A stretch of 64,000 nt of DNA from Salinirubrum litoreum (GTDB lineage Archaea; Halobacteriota; Halobacteria; Halobacteriales; Haloferacaceae), in NCBI RefSeq assembly GCF_020567425.1, contig NZ_JAJCVJ010000001.1:1612001-1676000 (forward strand). Reading direction: 5' to 3'. The notes beneath the pieces are model-generated. The model saw only the letters and a list, made by a program, of their open reading frames with translations, did not search any database and was not told the DNA's origin. Below are positions 1-8,046 of this stretch, piece after piece (the stretch's first letter is position 1; every line of letters begins with the position of its first letter). The position numbers and the translations under genes were made by a program.

Positions 1-200
1 GGGAAGCGCGCACCGAGTGTCTCGTGAGGGAACCGAACGAGACTCAGCGAGAGCTTCGCTCTCGCCAGACGCGGCGGGTCGAGACGCCGGGGGCTTTCAC
101 CGCTTGTCGTCTGCAACTCACTCTACAGCAACCAGCTCGGCCGGGAGCTTTCACCTCCTGCCCTCTGCAACTCACTCGACCGAGTTCACCACGTAGCAAA
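1..200 (+). repeat. Dispersed hairpin-array element, copy A (3' part only)
   Basis: This is the right-hand end of a non-coding repeat whose left part lies outside the window. It has a hairpin GCGAGAGC-TTC-GCTCTCGC near 49-67. The 3' arm CGAGACGCCGG (80-90) is followed by GGG and CTTTCA (94-99), identical to the 3' arm of copy B at 17076-17095. The tail is duplicated: GCTTTCACC followed by CTGCAACTCACTC occurs near 93-123 and again near 147-175. The linker GAGGGAACCGAAC at 26-38 recurs in copy E. The element ends against the 3' end of tatC. No protein-coding reading is convincing. Confidence 0.7.
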
Positions 201-224
201 CAGAACCGACACACGAACCACAGT

Positions 225-1079
225 CTAGTTCCCGGTCCACCGAAGCAGGGCCAGGGTCCCCTCGAACAGACCGACCATCGTCGCCGCGACCAGAATCGGC
301 GACATCCCGGTCGGGTCCGGACTCACGAGGAACGCCAGCCCGAGGAACGCACCCCAGAACAGCAGGCGCTTGTCCTCCAGCCAGATCCGCGTGACGAGGT
401 TCATCATGATCGCCAGCATGATGAAGAGCGGAATCTGGAAGACGATGGCCATGTAGCCCATCAGGATGAGGATGAGGTTGAACGTCTCCTTCAGGCCGAA
501 CGCGATGATCGCGGTGCCGGTCGTGTAGGAGGTGAAGTACGCGAAGATGGCCGGCAGGATGATGAAGTGCGCGAAGGCCACGCCGACCAGCGCGAGGATC
601 AGACTCGTCGGGACGGCCGCGAGGTAGTACTTGCGCTCTTTCGGGTAGAGTCCAGGCCGCATGAACAGGTACGTCTGGTAGACGAAGACGGGAAGTCCGA
701 TCACCACGCCCGCGAGGCTGGCGACCTTCACCTCGGTCAAGATCAGTTCGAGCGGCGCGTACAGTCGGGGTCGTGTGTCCTGTGCCGGGAGATCCGGGAT
801 GTGCGTGTTCCAGAGGAAACTGATCGCGGAGTCCGCGACCGGAAACACCGCCAGCGTGACGACCATGGCGACGCCGACGACGACCGCCACACGGCGCACC
901 ATCTCCTCGATGTGCTCCGTGAGGGGCATCTCCTGGTCGCTCTCGGGACCGTCGCCGAACAGGCCGCCGTCGTCCTCGTCGGGAGCGGGGTAGTCCGGCT
1001 CTGCGGTGGGGGCGTCCGCCGTCGCCGTGTCTGCGGTCGCCTCGCTGAGTCCCGTGGTCGCGTTCGACTCCTCGGCCAT
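225..1079 (-). CDS. tatC: Sec-independent protein translocase TatC (single-domain)
   Basis: TatC is the core membrane subunit of the twin-arginine pathway, which exports folded proteins across the cytoplasmic membrane; haloarchaea rely on it heavily. The protein has 284 residues. An acidic tail of about 50 residues comes first, then the TatC entry motif MPLTEHIEEMVRRV (about 51-64) and six predicted membrane segments, including the conserved region around YLFMRPGLYPKERKYY. The start is the ATG just before a run of TatC-free acidic residues; no longer frame is plausible. It is divergent from the double TatC gene at 1190, the arrangement expected for the haloarchaeal tatC/tatCt pair. The family call is secure; the acidic tail is a halophile adaptation by inference. 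Confidence 0.95.
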   Translation of the reverse strand: MAEESNATTGLSEATADTATADAPTAEPDYPAPDEDDGGLFGDGPESDQEMPLTEHIEEMVRRVAVVVGVAMVVTLAVFPVADSAISFLWNTHIPDLPAQDTRPRLYAPLELILTEVKVASLAGVVIGLPVFVYQTYLFMRPGLYPKERKYYLAAVPTSLILALVGVAFAHFIILPAIFAYFTSYTTGTAIIAFGLKETFNLILILMGYMAIVFQIPLFIMLAIMMNLVTRIWLEDKRLLFWGAFLGLAFLVSPDPTGMSPILVAATMVGLFEGTLALLRWTGN

Positions 1080-1189
1080 TCATCGAATGGTGGCTTCCCA
1101 GTGCTTATAGGCCTTTTTCCATCCGGCGGCGACCGGGCGCGGTCGGGGTAAAAAGATTGATAACGCGAACTCGGCTTATGTCGGATAGT

Positions 1190-3433
1190 ATGTCCAGCGC
1201 GCTCGACGAGGACACTCGCCGCACTATCGACGAGGGTCGGCGAACAGCCGGCGCGATGTTGCGCGCCGCCCAGCAGGACCTCCAGAAGGTCTTCATCGTC
1301 TTCCTCGTCGGCTTCCTCGGCGCGTTCTACGCTCTGAGCTACGCGGTCTGGCCCTTCCTGAAGGACGTCACCAAGGCCCGGATGGAGGGTGTGCTCGGCG
1401 AGGAAGTGCAGATCATCGCACAGACCCCCTTCGACGTGATCCTCTTACAGGCGAAGATATCGCTCGTCGTCGGTGTCATCGTCTGTCTCCCGGCGTTCAT
1501 CTACTACTCCCGTGACGCGCTCCGGGTGCGCGGGATGTGGCCCTCGTCGCCCGTCGAGCCGTGGAAGGCGGTCCTGATCGGGGTGCTCTCCGTCCTGCTC
1601 TTCCTCGCCGGGTTGGCCTACGGCTACCTGTTCTTCTTCCCGGTGATGTTCGAGTTCCTCGCGGGCAACGCGCTGTCTGCGGGGTTCAAGCCGACCTACT
1701 CCATCGTGAAGTGGGCGCAGTTCATCTTCCTGCTCACGCTCTCGTTCGGACTCGCGGCACAGATGCCACTCGCGATCACCGGGTTGTCGTACTCCGGCAT
1801 CGTCCAGTACGAGACGTTCCGCGACAAGTGGCGGTACGCGGTCGTCCTCATCTTCGTCTTCGGCGCGCTGTTCTCGCCGCCGGACCCCTTCACACAGATC
1901 ATGTGGGCCGTGCCCCTCCTCTTCCTCTACGGCTTCAGTCTCTACCTCGCCAAGGTCGTCGTCACGGCGAAGCGCGGGAGCGAACAGATCGACGTCTGGG
2001 CGACGACCAGAGACCGGTGGAACCTCGTCGCCGGCAGTGGCGTCCTGGGCTTCGTCGTCGTCTACGCGTTCTACACGCGCGGTGGCGTCGAACTCGTCAA
2101 CTCGCTGCTGGCGTCGGTCAGCGACTATCGGGTCGTCGGGGCCGGCGGGACGCTCCCGCTGTCGGCGACGGCCGAGACGGCCGTCTTCGGCGTCGTCGGC
2201 GCACTCCTCTTCGCGCTCGGTGCCGTGATGTACTTCGTCTACAACGGGATCGTCGCCACCGACCAGGCGGAGACGGGCACGCCGGCCGGCATCGACATCT
2301 CGATCCTTGACGCCGCCGGCGTGCGGGCCGCCCCGCCGGAGGCGTTCGAGGAGATGACCGAACCGCAGGCACTCGAACTCGCCAACGAGGCGATGGACGA
2401 GGGCGACAAGGAGAAGGCCCGCGTCATCCTCGACCGCTTCGACGAGGCGGAGTCCGAACGCGAGGCCGGGGCGGACGCCGACGGGGCGGCAGCAGAGGCC
2501 GACTCCGACGCCGAGGGCGGCACCGCCGAGGAGATTCCCGGCGTCGCGGACGACATCGGCGACCGGGCCGGGCGGGCCGGCGAGTCGTTCTTCTCGGCAC
2601 TGTCGGACGACGACGAGGAGGACGAAGACGACATCGGGGGCTACTACACCGACATCCAGTTCATCCTCGACAGTCTCACCTCGCGGGCCTTCTGGCTGGT
2701 CGCCATCTTCATGGTGACGCTGGCGGTGACGTTCACGGGCCTCTACCTCGGCGGACTGGCGATCGTCTTCGACAACTTCACCAGCAGACTCCCACCACAA
2801 CTGCAGGACGGGCAGTTCCTGACGGTCGTCGCGCTCCACCCGGTCGAGGCGCTGATCTTCCAGGTGAAGTTCTCGACAGTCATCGCGGCCATCGCCACCG
2901 CGCCGTTCGTCGGTTACTTCGCGTGGCCCGCCCTGCGGGAGCGGAACATCGTCCGTGGCAACCGGAACGTCATCTTCGGCTGGATCGCGGCGCTCGCGGC
3001 CGGCCTGATCGGCGGCTTCGTGCTCGGCTACCTCTACATCGCGCCGACGGTCATCTCGTATCTCGTCGCCGACGCGGTGCAGGCGGACATGCTCATCCGG
3101 TACCGGATCACCAACTTCTTCTGGTTGATCTTCTTCATGACGGCCGGTATCGGCCTGCTCGCCGACATCCCGGTGCTGATGGTCCTCCTGAACACCGCCG
3201 GCGTCAGTTACCGGGCGATGCGCGGTCGGTGGCGCGAGGTGACGGTCGGCATCCTCACCTTCGCGGCGCTGTTCACGCCGGCCAGTATCTCGACGATGCT
3301 GCTCGCGACTATCCCGATGATGGCCGCCTACGGCACCGGACTGGGCATCCTGTGGCTCGTGACGTTCGGCGGCCGCCGGAACCTCGCCCCGAGTCGGACG
3401 GAGACCGGCGGCGAGGCGCAGGCGGCCGACTGA
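1190..3433 (+). CDS. tatC2: Double-domain TatC (TatCt) translocase
   Basis: This haloarchaeal-type TatC carries two TatC domains in one chain and presumably works with the neighbouring single TatC in Tat export. It has 747 residues. Domain 1 lies at about 25-275 (start region MSSALDEDTRRTIDEGRR). It is followed by extra membrane segments and a long acidic linker (about 375-495, rich in Asp/Glu with DDDEEDEDD). Domain 2 lies at about 500-735. I chose the ATG at 1190 because the protein then begins MSSALDED, as I recall for family members. An in-frame ATG at 1178 and a TTG at 1157 are alternatives. The double architecture is known from haloarchaea; the exact start is uncertain. Confidence 0.93.
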   Translation: MSSALDEDTRRTIDEGRRTAGAMLRAAQQDLQKVFIVFLVGFLGAFYALSYAVWPFLKDVTKARMEGVLGEEVQIIAQTPFDVILLQAKISLVVGVIVCLPAFIYYSRDALRVRGMWPSSPVEPWKAVLIGVLSVLLFLAGLAYGYLFFFPVMFEFLAGNALSAGFKPTYSIVKWAQFIFLLTLSFGLAAQMPLAITGLSYSGIVQYETFRDKWRYAVVLIFVFGALFSPPDPFTQIMWAVPLLFLYGFSLYLAKVVVTAKRGSEQIDVWATTRDRWNLVAGSGVLGFVVVYAFYTRGGVELVNSLLASVSDYRVVGAGGTLPLSATAETAVFGVVGALLFALGAVMYFVYNGIVATDQAETGTPAGIDISILDAAGVRAAPPEAFEEMTEPQALELANEAMDEGDKEKARVILDRFDEAESEREAGADADGAAAEADSDAEGGTAEEIPGVADDIGDRAGRAGESFFSALSDDDEEDEDDIGGYYTDIQFILDSLTSRAFWLVAIFMVTLAVTFTGLYLGGLAIVFDNFTSRLPPQLQDGQFLTVVALHPVEALIFQVKFSTVIAAIATAPFVGYFAWPALRERNIVRGNRNVIFGWIAALAAGLIGGFVLGYLYIAPTVISYLVADAVQADMLIRYRITNFFWLIFFMTAGIGLLADIPVLMVLLNTAGVSYRAMRGRWREVTVGILTFAALFTPASISTMLLATIPMMAAYGTGLGILWLVTFGGRRNLAPSRTETGGEAQAAD

Positions 3434-3517
3434 GTGCTGCTCGGCCGACCCTCGAACCGCGACGTGAGCGAGTGACCGCCGGCGCGTCTGCCGACGGCAG
3501 CGTCGGAACGCTGACGT

Positions 3518-3524
3518 TTTATAT
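3518..3524 (+). promoter_or_regulatory. TATA box of the ribbon-helix-helix gene
   Basis: TTTATAT lies 21-27 bases before the ATG at 3545, the archaeal TATA position for a transcript starting at or next to the start codon (leaderless). Confidence 0.6.
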
Positions 3525-3544
3525 TCCCACGAGAATCCTCGGGT

Positions 3545-3721
3545 ATGACCAAGATAAGCGTCGAGATCCCCGACGAACTGCTCGCCGACCTGGACGAGCA
3601 CGTCGGCGACGACAAGAAGTTCGTGAACCGGAGTGACGCGGTCCGGGCCTCGATCCGGAAGACGCTCGACATGCTGGACGACATCGACGCCCGCCACGGG
3701 CGACTGGACGACGATGAGTGA
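3545..3721 (+). CDS. Ribbon-helix-helix (CopG/Arc-type) DNA-binding protein
   Basis: A 58-residue protein with a classic ribbon-helix-helix fold. The N-terminal strand KISVEIPDELLADLDE is followed by a helix containing NRSDAVRASIRKTL and a short acidic tail. Such proteins bind DNA as dimers through the strand. The target is unknown; autoregulation or control of the downstream transporter is possible because the genes are coupled. The start is supported by a TATA box at 3518-3524. The 3' end overlaps a 29-codon ORF by 8 bases. Confidence 0.85.
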   Translation: MTKISVEIPDELLADLDEHVGDDKKFVNRSDAVRASIRKTLDMLDDIDARHGRLDDDE

Positions 3722-3803
3722 GGACACCGAGAGCCGGCCCGGCGACTCGACGCGGACGAGTGAGGCGACTGCCCCAGCCAGCCCGTCGGGTGATCCTCGA
3801 TGA
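3714..3803 (+). CDS. Possible 29-residue bridging ORF
   Basis: This short frame begins inside the stop region of the ribbon-helix-helix gene and ends with an ATGA overlap on the ATG of the transporter gene at 3800. The product would begin MSEDTESRPGDSTR and is hydrophilic and disordered-looking. I recognise no family. It may be a leader that couples translation of the two flanking genes, or chance, since the span is only 90 bases. Nothing but the two overlaps supports it. Confidence 0.3.
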   Translation: MSEDTESRPGDSTRTSEATAPASPSGDPR

Positions 3804-4528
3804 GCGGGACGGCGACCGGCGGCCGCGCCGGGACGGGCCAGATCGTCCTGATCGCGCTGTTCGTCACCGCCCTCGTCACCGCACAGTTGACGGCGGCGAA
3901 GGTGCTGGCGTTCTCGCTACCCTTCGCGGTCCCGCTGGCGGGGTCGACGCTGGCACTCCCCGGCGCGGCGCTGGCGTACGCCCTGACGTTCTTCGCGTCG
4001 GATTGCTACGCCGAACTGTACGGCAAGCGGTCGGCACAGACGCTCGTCAACGTCGCGTTCGCGATGAACTTCGTCATGCTGGCGCTGGTCTGGAGTACCA
4101 TCGTCGCCCCCGCGTCGCCGGCCAGCAGCGTCCCGCCGGGCGACTTCGCGGCCGTGTTGGGCGCGAGCACCAACATCGTGATCGGGAGTCTGCTCGCCTA
4201 CGTCGTCAGCCAGAACTGGGACGTGATCGTCTTCCACCGCCTGCGAGAGCTGACCGACGGTGACGCGCTGTGGCTCCGGAACCTCGGCTCGACTGCGACG
4301 AGCCAGGCCATCGACACCGCCATCTTCGTGACGGTCGGCTTCTGGGCCGCACCGCTGGTCCTGTCGGGCAGTCCGATCATCCCGCTCGCCGGACTGGTCC
4401 CCCTGCTCGTCGGCCAGTACGTCCTGAAACTGTTGATCGCGGTCGCCGACACCCCGTTCGTCTACGCCGTCGTCGGCGTGCTCGGCGGCCAGTCGGGCCG
4501 TGGTGGCGGCGTCTCGTCGCCGGACTGA
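3800..4528 (+). CDS. VUT-family (YhhQ/QueT-like) queuosine precursor transporter
   Basis: A 242-residue integral membrane protein of the VUT family (COG1738), whose bacterial member YhhQ imports queuosine precursors. In archaea the likely cargo is a 7-deazaguanine for archaeosine synthesis, by inference. About six membrane segments are visible, with the family motifs ASDCYAELYGKR (about 70-81) and NLGSTATSQAIDT (about 160-172), the latter near the conserved Asp-Thr. The start overlaps the preceding small ORF as ATGA. No biosynthetic gene for 7-deazaguanines is adjacent. Confidence 0.85.
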   Translation: MSGTATGGRAGTGQIVLIALFVTALVTAQLTAAKVLAFSLPFAVPLAGSTLALPGAALAYALTFFASDCYAELYGKRSAQTLVNVAFAMNFVMLALVWSTIVAPASPASSVPPGDFAAVLGASTNIVIGSLLAYVVSQNWDVIVFHRLRELTDGDALWLRNLGSTATSQAIDTAIFVTVGFWAAPLVLSGSPIIPLAGLVPLLVGQYVLKLLIAVADTPFVYAVVGVLGGQSGRGGGVSSPD

Positions 4529-4573
4529 GTCGGCAGAGACTGCCGGCAGAACCGGTCGGATCGCCAGCATACC

Positions 4574-4580
4574 GCTTTAT
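4574..4580 (+). promoter_or_regulatory. TATA box of the small zinc protein gene
   Basis: GCTTTAT ends 25 bases before the GTG at 4605. It fits a leaderless transcript and decides the GTG start over longer in-frame readings. Confidence 0.5.
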
Positions 4581-4604
4581 GCGATCTGCTACCGAACGTC
4601 ACTC

Positions 4605-4796
4605 GTGACGACACAGCGGCGCATCCGCCTCGCCGAGAGCGAGGCGATGGAGGGCGGCGTCCGGTGTCCGAAGTGCGGGAGCTACACCTCGTTCGGTGAC
4701 ATCGTGGCGGCCGGTGGTTGTGGCGGCGGGGAGTGGCGCGGCGGCGACTGCGACGCCAGTCTCTCGCTCGACCTAGTCCTCGAGAATCCAGAGTGA
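4605..4796 (+). CDS. Small putative zinc-binding protein
   Basis: A 63-residue protein starting at GTG, supported by a TATA box at 4574-4580. After a basic start comes CPKCGSYTSFGDIVAAGGC and then a fourth Cys in GGDC, giving four cysteines that could bind one zinc ion. The C-terminus is acidic. I know no function; small zinc-finger proteins of this size are common and poorly characterised in haloarchaea. It is convergent with rlmE. The in-frame reading extends upstream to 4500, but that part overlaps the transporter gene and lacks a promoter. Confidence 0.6.
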   Translation: MTTQRRIRLAESEAMEGGVRCPKCGSYTSFGDIVAAGGCGGGEWRGGDCDASLSLDLVLENPE

Positions 4797-4838
4797 GCGA
4801 ACGCAGAAGCCGACCGGGTCGGCGAGCAGTGCCGCCGA

Positions 4839-5606
4839 TCAGACCGGCGAGGCGAAGCCGAACCGCGGTTTCACGTCCTCGACGCGAACCGTCACCGTGT
4901 CGCCCTCCGCGACGCCGGAGACGAACAGCGTGAAGCCCTCGACGTGAGCGATGCCGTCGCCCTCGCTGCCGGTGTCGACGATGTCGACCTCCAGTTCGTC
5001 GCCGACCCGCACCGGCGCGGTCAGCAGGCCCTTCCCGACGAGGTAGAGTTCGGAGGACTCGTCGCGGGAGGCGTCGGGGTGGATCGCCCGGACGTACTCG
5101 AACTCGGTCTCCATATCGGCACGGAAGTCCGCGAGGTCCTGCCCGTCGAACACCTTCACCGCGAGGTCGCCGCCCGGCCCGAGCAGTTCGAGTGCGGTCT
5201 CGAAGGCCTGTCGCGCGAGGTGGATCGACCGGGCGTGGTCGAGGCCGTACTCGCCGGTCATGTTCGGTGCCATGTCGGAGATGACGAGGTCTGCTCCCTG
5301 CTCGCCGACGCGCTGGCGGAGTTTGGTCCGGGTGCGCTCCTCGGTCATGTCGCCCCGGAACGTCTCGACGTTCTCGTGGTCTACGTCGCGGATGCGCTGG
5401 AGGTCAACGCCGACGACCGTGCCGTGGTCGCCGACGCGCTCTGCGGCGACTTGGAGCCAGCCGCCGGGTGCGGCCCCGAGGTCGACGACCGTGTCGCCCT
5501 CGGCGATGAGGCCGGCGTCGTCGTCGAGTTGCTGGAGTTTGTACGCCGACCGACTGCGGTAGCCCTCCTGTTTCGCGCGGTTGTAGTACTCGTCTTTGCC
5601 GCTCAT
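4839..5606 (-). CDS. rlmE: 23S rRNA (uridine-2'-O)-methyltransferase RlmE/FtsJ with TRAM domain
   Basis: This enzyme uses S-adenosylmethionine to 2'-O-methylate a uridine in the 23S rRNA A-loop. It has 255 residues. The RrmJ/FtsJ domain occupies about 1-195, with YYNRAKQEGYRSRSAYKL, the SAM-binding VDLGAAPGGWLQVA (about 39-52) and SDMAPNMTG. The KDKE tetrad is consistent with Lys in RSAYKL, the Asp in SDMAP, AVKVF and the Glu in SSELYLV. A C-terminal TRAM domain (about 200-255) is typical of the haloarchaeal form and should bind RNA. The start is the MSGKDEYY methionine; upstream residues of the open frame are not family-like. Confidence 0.93.
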   Translation of the reverse strand: MSGKDEYYNRAKQEGYRSRSAYKLQQLDDDAGLIAEGDTVVDLGAAPGGWLQVAAERVGDHGTVVGVDLQRIRDVDHENVETFRGDMTEERTRTKLRQRVGEQGADLVISDMAPNMTGEYGLDHARSIHLARQAFETALELLGPGGDLAVKVFDGQDLADFRADMETEFEYVRAIHPDASRDESSELYLVGKGLLTAPVRVGDELEVDIVDTGSEGDGIAHVEGFTLFVSGVAEGDTVTVRVEDVKPRFGFASPV

Positions 5607-5856
5607 GGATTGCTCACCCCAGATCGTGGTCGAATCGCCGATGAATCCGTGGTCATACCTGTGCTGTCGCGGTCGATCCGGAAAGGTACGTCGGATAGTG
5701 ACTGTGCCTGCGAGGTGACGACCGTCGGTGCCGAAGCGTGTCACGTAGAGCCATCTGACGGTCCAGTGGACGGCAATCGGGGACACAGAGCTGACTCTGC
5801 TCGAAGTGTCGTGACCGGGATGGTCACCCAACTGACCGTCGCCGGTGATGTTCCAC

Positions 5857-6288
5857 CTACGCTCGTTCCCACAGCGTCTCGATGCGCTCCTCGATACGAC
5901 CGAAGACGAGTCGACCGACGTCACGATGGTCGCTCGGCCACTGAGCGTTCTCTGCGTCGGTTCGACTCGCAGTCGGTGGTGGATGGAAGTGGTCGCGTGC
6001 GTTGTGTGCGTTCGGGTGTCGATCCCAGCAGCACATCCACGTGTCGTCGCTTCGCTCCTCTCTGTAGTGGAAATTGAAGTCGTCGTTACGATACCAACGA
6101 ACCTCGAGCCGTGCGGTCGCCTCGTCCGGATAGTACTCACTGGACAGTTCGACGCGAAGGTGTAGTCGCTCCGCCTCGACGATCTCCGCCCGCTCGACCG
6201 TGCGACTGCCGGCGAACCGGGATCGCATCTGCTCCAACACAGCCCGATCTATCGGCGCAGGACTCGCGCCGTCGTCCACCGGAACCAT
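5857..6288 (-). CDS. Putative partner protein of a winged-helix gene (DUF6516-like)
   Basis: A 143-residue protein starting MVPVDDGASPAP, two bases after the stop of the winged-helix gene upstream. The recognisable part is RLEVRWYRNDDFNFHYRE followed by WMCCWDRHPNAHNARDHFHPP, with a His/Trp/Asp-rich patch and a C-terminal helix ending RIEERIETLWERA. The layout recalls small archaeal proteins of the DUF6516 type (a Tyr-rich strand pair, then a WDxxPH-like motif) that sit beside a DNA-binding partner and have been proposed as toxins. That assignment is from memory of the motif, not a search. The pairing and near-overlap argue for a joint function. Confidence 0.6.
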   Translation of the reverse strand: MVPVDDGASPAPIDRAVLEQMRSRFAGSRTVERAEIVEAERLHLRVELSSEYYPDEATARLEVRWYRNDDFNFHYREERSDDTWMCCWDRHPNAHNARDHFHPPPTASRTDAENAQWPSDHRDVGRLVFGRIEERIETLWERA

Positions 6289-6290
6289 CG

Positions 6291-6809
6291 TTAGCTGTGT
6301 GACGGAGCGGTCGAACCGGCGGCCTTCCGCCGAGCGCGTTCGTGGAACCGACGTTCCTCGACGGCGGTCGCCCAGTCGCCGAGATCGACGTACACGTCGT
6401 CGATTCGGTGCGCATCGAACCCGAGCACGTCGACTTCGGCAGGCGACTCGGCGTCGTACTCGTCGCGGTACGTCTCGATCCTGTCCGTGAGTTCCGAGAC
6501 GCGGGCTTGTAGTTCGTCGATGGTGTTCTCTCGCGCCAGTTCGTTCACTCGTCGCCACTCGAAGTAGTCGTCGTTGCGTTCGTACCGGACCGGTCGCCCC
6601 TCGTGGCGGACGACGATGCCGAGGTCGGCGTAAAACGAGAGATGTGTCCGGGCAGACTGCACCGAGCAGTCCGCCTGCTCTGCGATCTCGGCGGCGGACA
6701 TCGGCTCTCTGGCGTGGAGCACCGCGCCGTAGACGCGCTGTTTAGTGTCTTCGTCCCCGAAAGGTTGCTCGAACGGCGGGGGGTCGTCCTTCGGACTGTC
6801 GTCTACCAT
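6291..6809 (-). CDS. Winged-helix transcriptional regulator
   Basis: A 172-residue protein. The wing-helix domain (about 20-85) has EPMSAAEIAEQADCSVQSARTHL as helix-turn-helix, then a wing with VVRHEGRPVRYERNDDYFEW. A coiled segment (about 90-125) and a C-terminal domain follow. It is the first gene of a pair with the DUF6516-like gene, 2 bases apart. Its start is the ATG at 6809, with an AT-rich box at 6831-6840 that is also one arm of an inverted repeat, suggesting autoregulation. Function as an antitoxin or repressor is inference. Confidence 0.75.
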   Translation of the reverse strand: MVDDSPKDDPPPFEQPFGDEDTKQRVYGAVLHAREPMSAAEIAEQADCSVQSARTHLSFYADLGIVVRHEGRPVRYERNDDYFEWRRVNELARENTIDELQARVSELTDRIETYRDEYDAESPAEVDVLGFDAHRIDDVYVDLGDWATAVEERRFHERARRKAAGSTAPSHS

Positions 6810-6830
6810 GCCTCGACCGACGAGGGTGAC

Positions 6831-6863
6831 ACACATATTTCTTTCTCTGGCAAAAATATGTGT
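6831..6863. promoter_or_regulatory. Inverted-repeat promoter/operator of the winged-helix pair
   Basis: ACACATATTT (6831-6840) and AAATATGTGT (6854-6863) form a perfect 10-base inverted repeat with a 13-base spacer. The left arm, read on the minus strand, is a TATA-like box 22-31 bases before the start at 6809. A dimeric regulator bound here would block TBP, so negative autoregulation is plausible. Confidence 0.6.
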
Positions 6864-6985
6864 TTCGGGTTCGGTGTCACGAACCGTGGTTGCGGTACCG
6901 GAGTACACGGCTCCCTCACGGCTCCGGGCGCTGTCCCAACGTCCCGGTGCTGTCTCGGCGTGCCGGCGCTGTCTCCGACCGTCGC

Positions 6986-7465
6986 TCACTCCGACTCAGA
7001 GCCGGTCGTTTCGACGCCGAGATCGGCACAGGATTCGGTGAACGGTGTCAGCAGTCCTTCCTCGTTTATCAGATACCGGATGGAGTAGCAGTCCGCCTGC
7101 CCCTCTCTCAGGTCGGGACCGATAGCCGCCCAGTCGTTCTCGTCAACTCTGGCCGACAACACCCATGGCCCACGGTCACGCGGCCAATCGCCGGTGAACG
7201 CGGCACCGCCGACCTCGCCGTCCCGCATCGCGTCGAGTCGCACCGTCTCCTCGTAGACCATCTCGTCGCGGCGGTCGATCCGGAGCGTGAGGTCGTGTGG
7301 GTCGCGGTCGCGGTTGAACGCGCCGAGTGAGTGGATGCGGTACGTCGGTGTGAGCAGTGGACCGGCACAGCCAGCGAGCGAGGTGCTTCCAGCGAGTGCC
7401 GCAGTGCGAGCGAGCGTGCCGGTCCCGCCAGCGACGAGTCGGAGGGTGTGTCGTCTGTCGAGCAT
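6986..7465 (-). CDS. Predicted Tat-exported lipoprotein, unknown function
   Basis: A 159-residue protein with a twin-arginine signal (RRHTLRLVAGG, residues 4-14) and a lipobox LAGC at 30-33, so it should be exported folded and anchored outside by lipid. The mature part includes LSARVDENDW and GQADCYSIRYLINEEG. The AT-rich island lipoprotein at 54766-55236 has the matching SARVDDHQW and a Cys-containing segment at similar spacing, so the two appear to be one family. No known domain is recognised. It lies alone between the winged-helix gene and the PPC-domain gene. Confidence 0.7.
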   Translation of the reverse strand: MLDRRHTLRLVAGGTGTLARTAALAGSTSLAGCAGPLLTPTYRIHSLGAFNRDRDPHDLTLRIDRRDEMVYEETVRLDAMRDGEVGGAAFTGDWPRDRGPWVLSARVDENDWAAIGPDLREGQADCYSIRYLINEEGLLTPFTESCADLGVETTGSESE

Positions 7466-7553
7466 CGGAGGGCAGTCCGTCGGTGCTTCGGCCGCGACCG
7501 CCGAGTATCCACCGACCCAGTCGCTGGCTCACACGGACGCCCGGACAGCACAG

Positions 7554-7562
7554 ATTTTTCAT
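7554..7562 (+). promoter_or_regulatory. TATA-like box of the PPC-domain gene
   Basis: ATTTTTCAT is centred about 27 bases before the ATG at 7585, fitting a leaderless start. Confidence 0.45.
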
Positions 7563-7584
7563 CCCCCCGTCCATCCGTCAGGCT

Positions 7585-8004
7585 ATGAACTACCGGGAGG
7601 TCACGGGGAGCCGCGAGTTCCTCCTGCGACTCGACACGGACGCCGACTGGCGGCAGGAGATCGAGGAGTTCGCCGCGCGAGAGGACATCGACGCGGCGTG
7701 GTTCCTCGGGATGGGCGCGGTGCAGGACGCCGAGATCTGGTTCTACGACCAGTCCGACTACGAGTACCGGTCGGTGCGGTTCGACGAACCGCTGGAGGTC
7801 GCCAGTTGCGTGGGCAACGTCGCCCTGCTGGACGACGAACCCTTCGCGCACACCCACGTCGCGCTCTCCCGCCCGAGCGGCCAGACGCTCGCCGGCCACC
7901 TCAACGCCGCGACGGTCTTCGCCGGCGAGGTGTACCTCAAGACGTTCGAGGAACCGCTGGAACGCGAACACGACGACGTGACCGACCTCGACCTGTGGCT
8001 GTGA
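7585..8004 (+). CDS. PPC/DUF296-domain protein
   Basis: A 139-residue protein made of a single PPC (plant and prokaryote conserved, DUF296) domain. It shows FLLRLDTDADWRQEIEEFA, then AAWFLGMGAVQDAEIWFYD, SCVGNVALLDDEPFAHTHVALS and the GHLNAATVFAGEVYLKTF segment. The His pair in AHTHV and GHL is the putative metal site of the family. Members are trimeric; plant versions bind AT-rich DNA with an added AT-hook, which is absent here. The substrate or ligand of the prokaryotic form is unknown. It lies 42 bases before the DNA polymerase gene in the same direction and may be cotranscribed with it. Confidence 0.85.
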   Translation: MNYREVTGSREFLLRLDTDADWRQEIEEFAAREDIDAAWFLGMGAVQDAEIWFYDQSDYEYRSVRFDEPLEVASCVGNVALLDDEPFAHTHVALSRPSGQTLAGHLNAATVFAGEVYLKTFEEPLEREHDDVTDLDLWL

Positions 8005-8046
8005 GGTGTCGGTGATGGGCGCATCGACCGAGGGGAGGTGCTCGTG

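Noticed and set aside
1445-3727. 760-residue minus-strand frame opposite tatCt
   Set aside because: It is the mirror of a GC-rich coding strand, with Arg/Asp/Glu-rich nonsense text and no domain; the plus strand clearly encodes TatCt.
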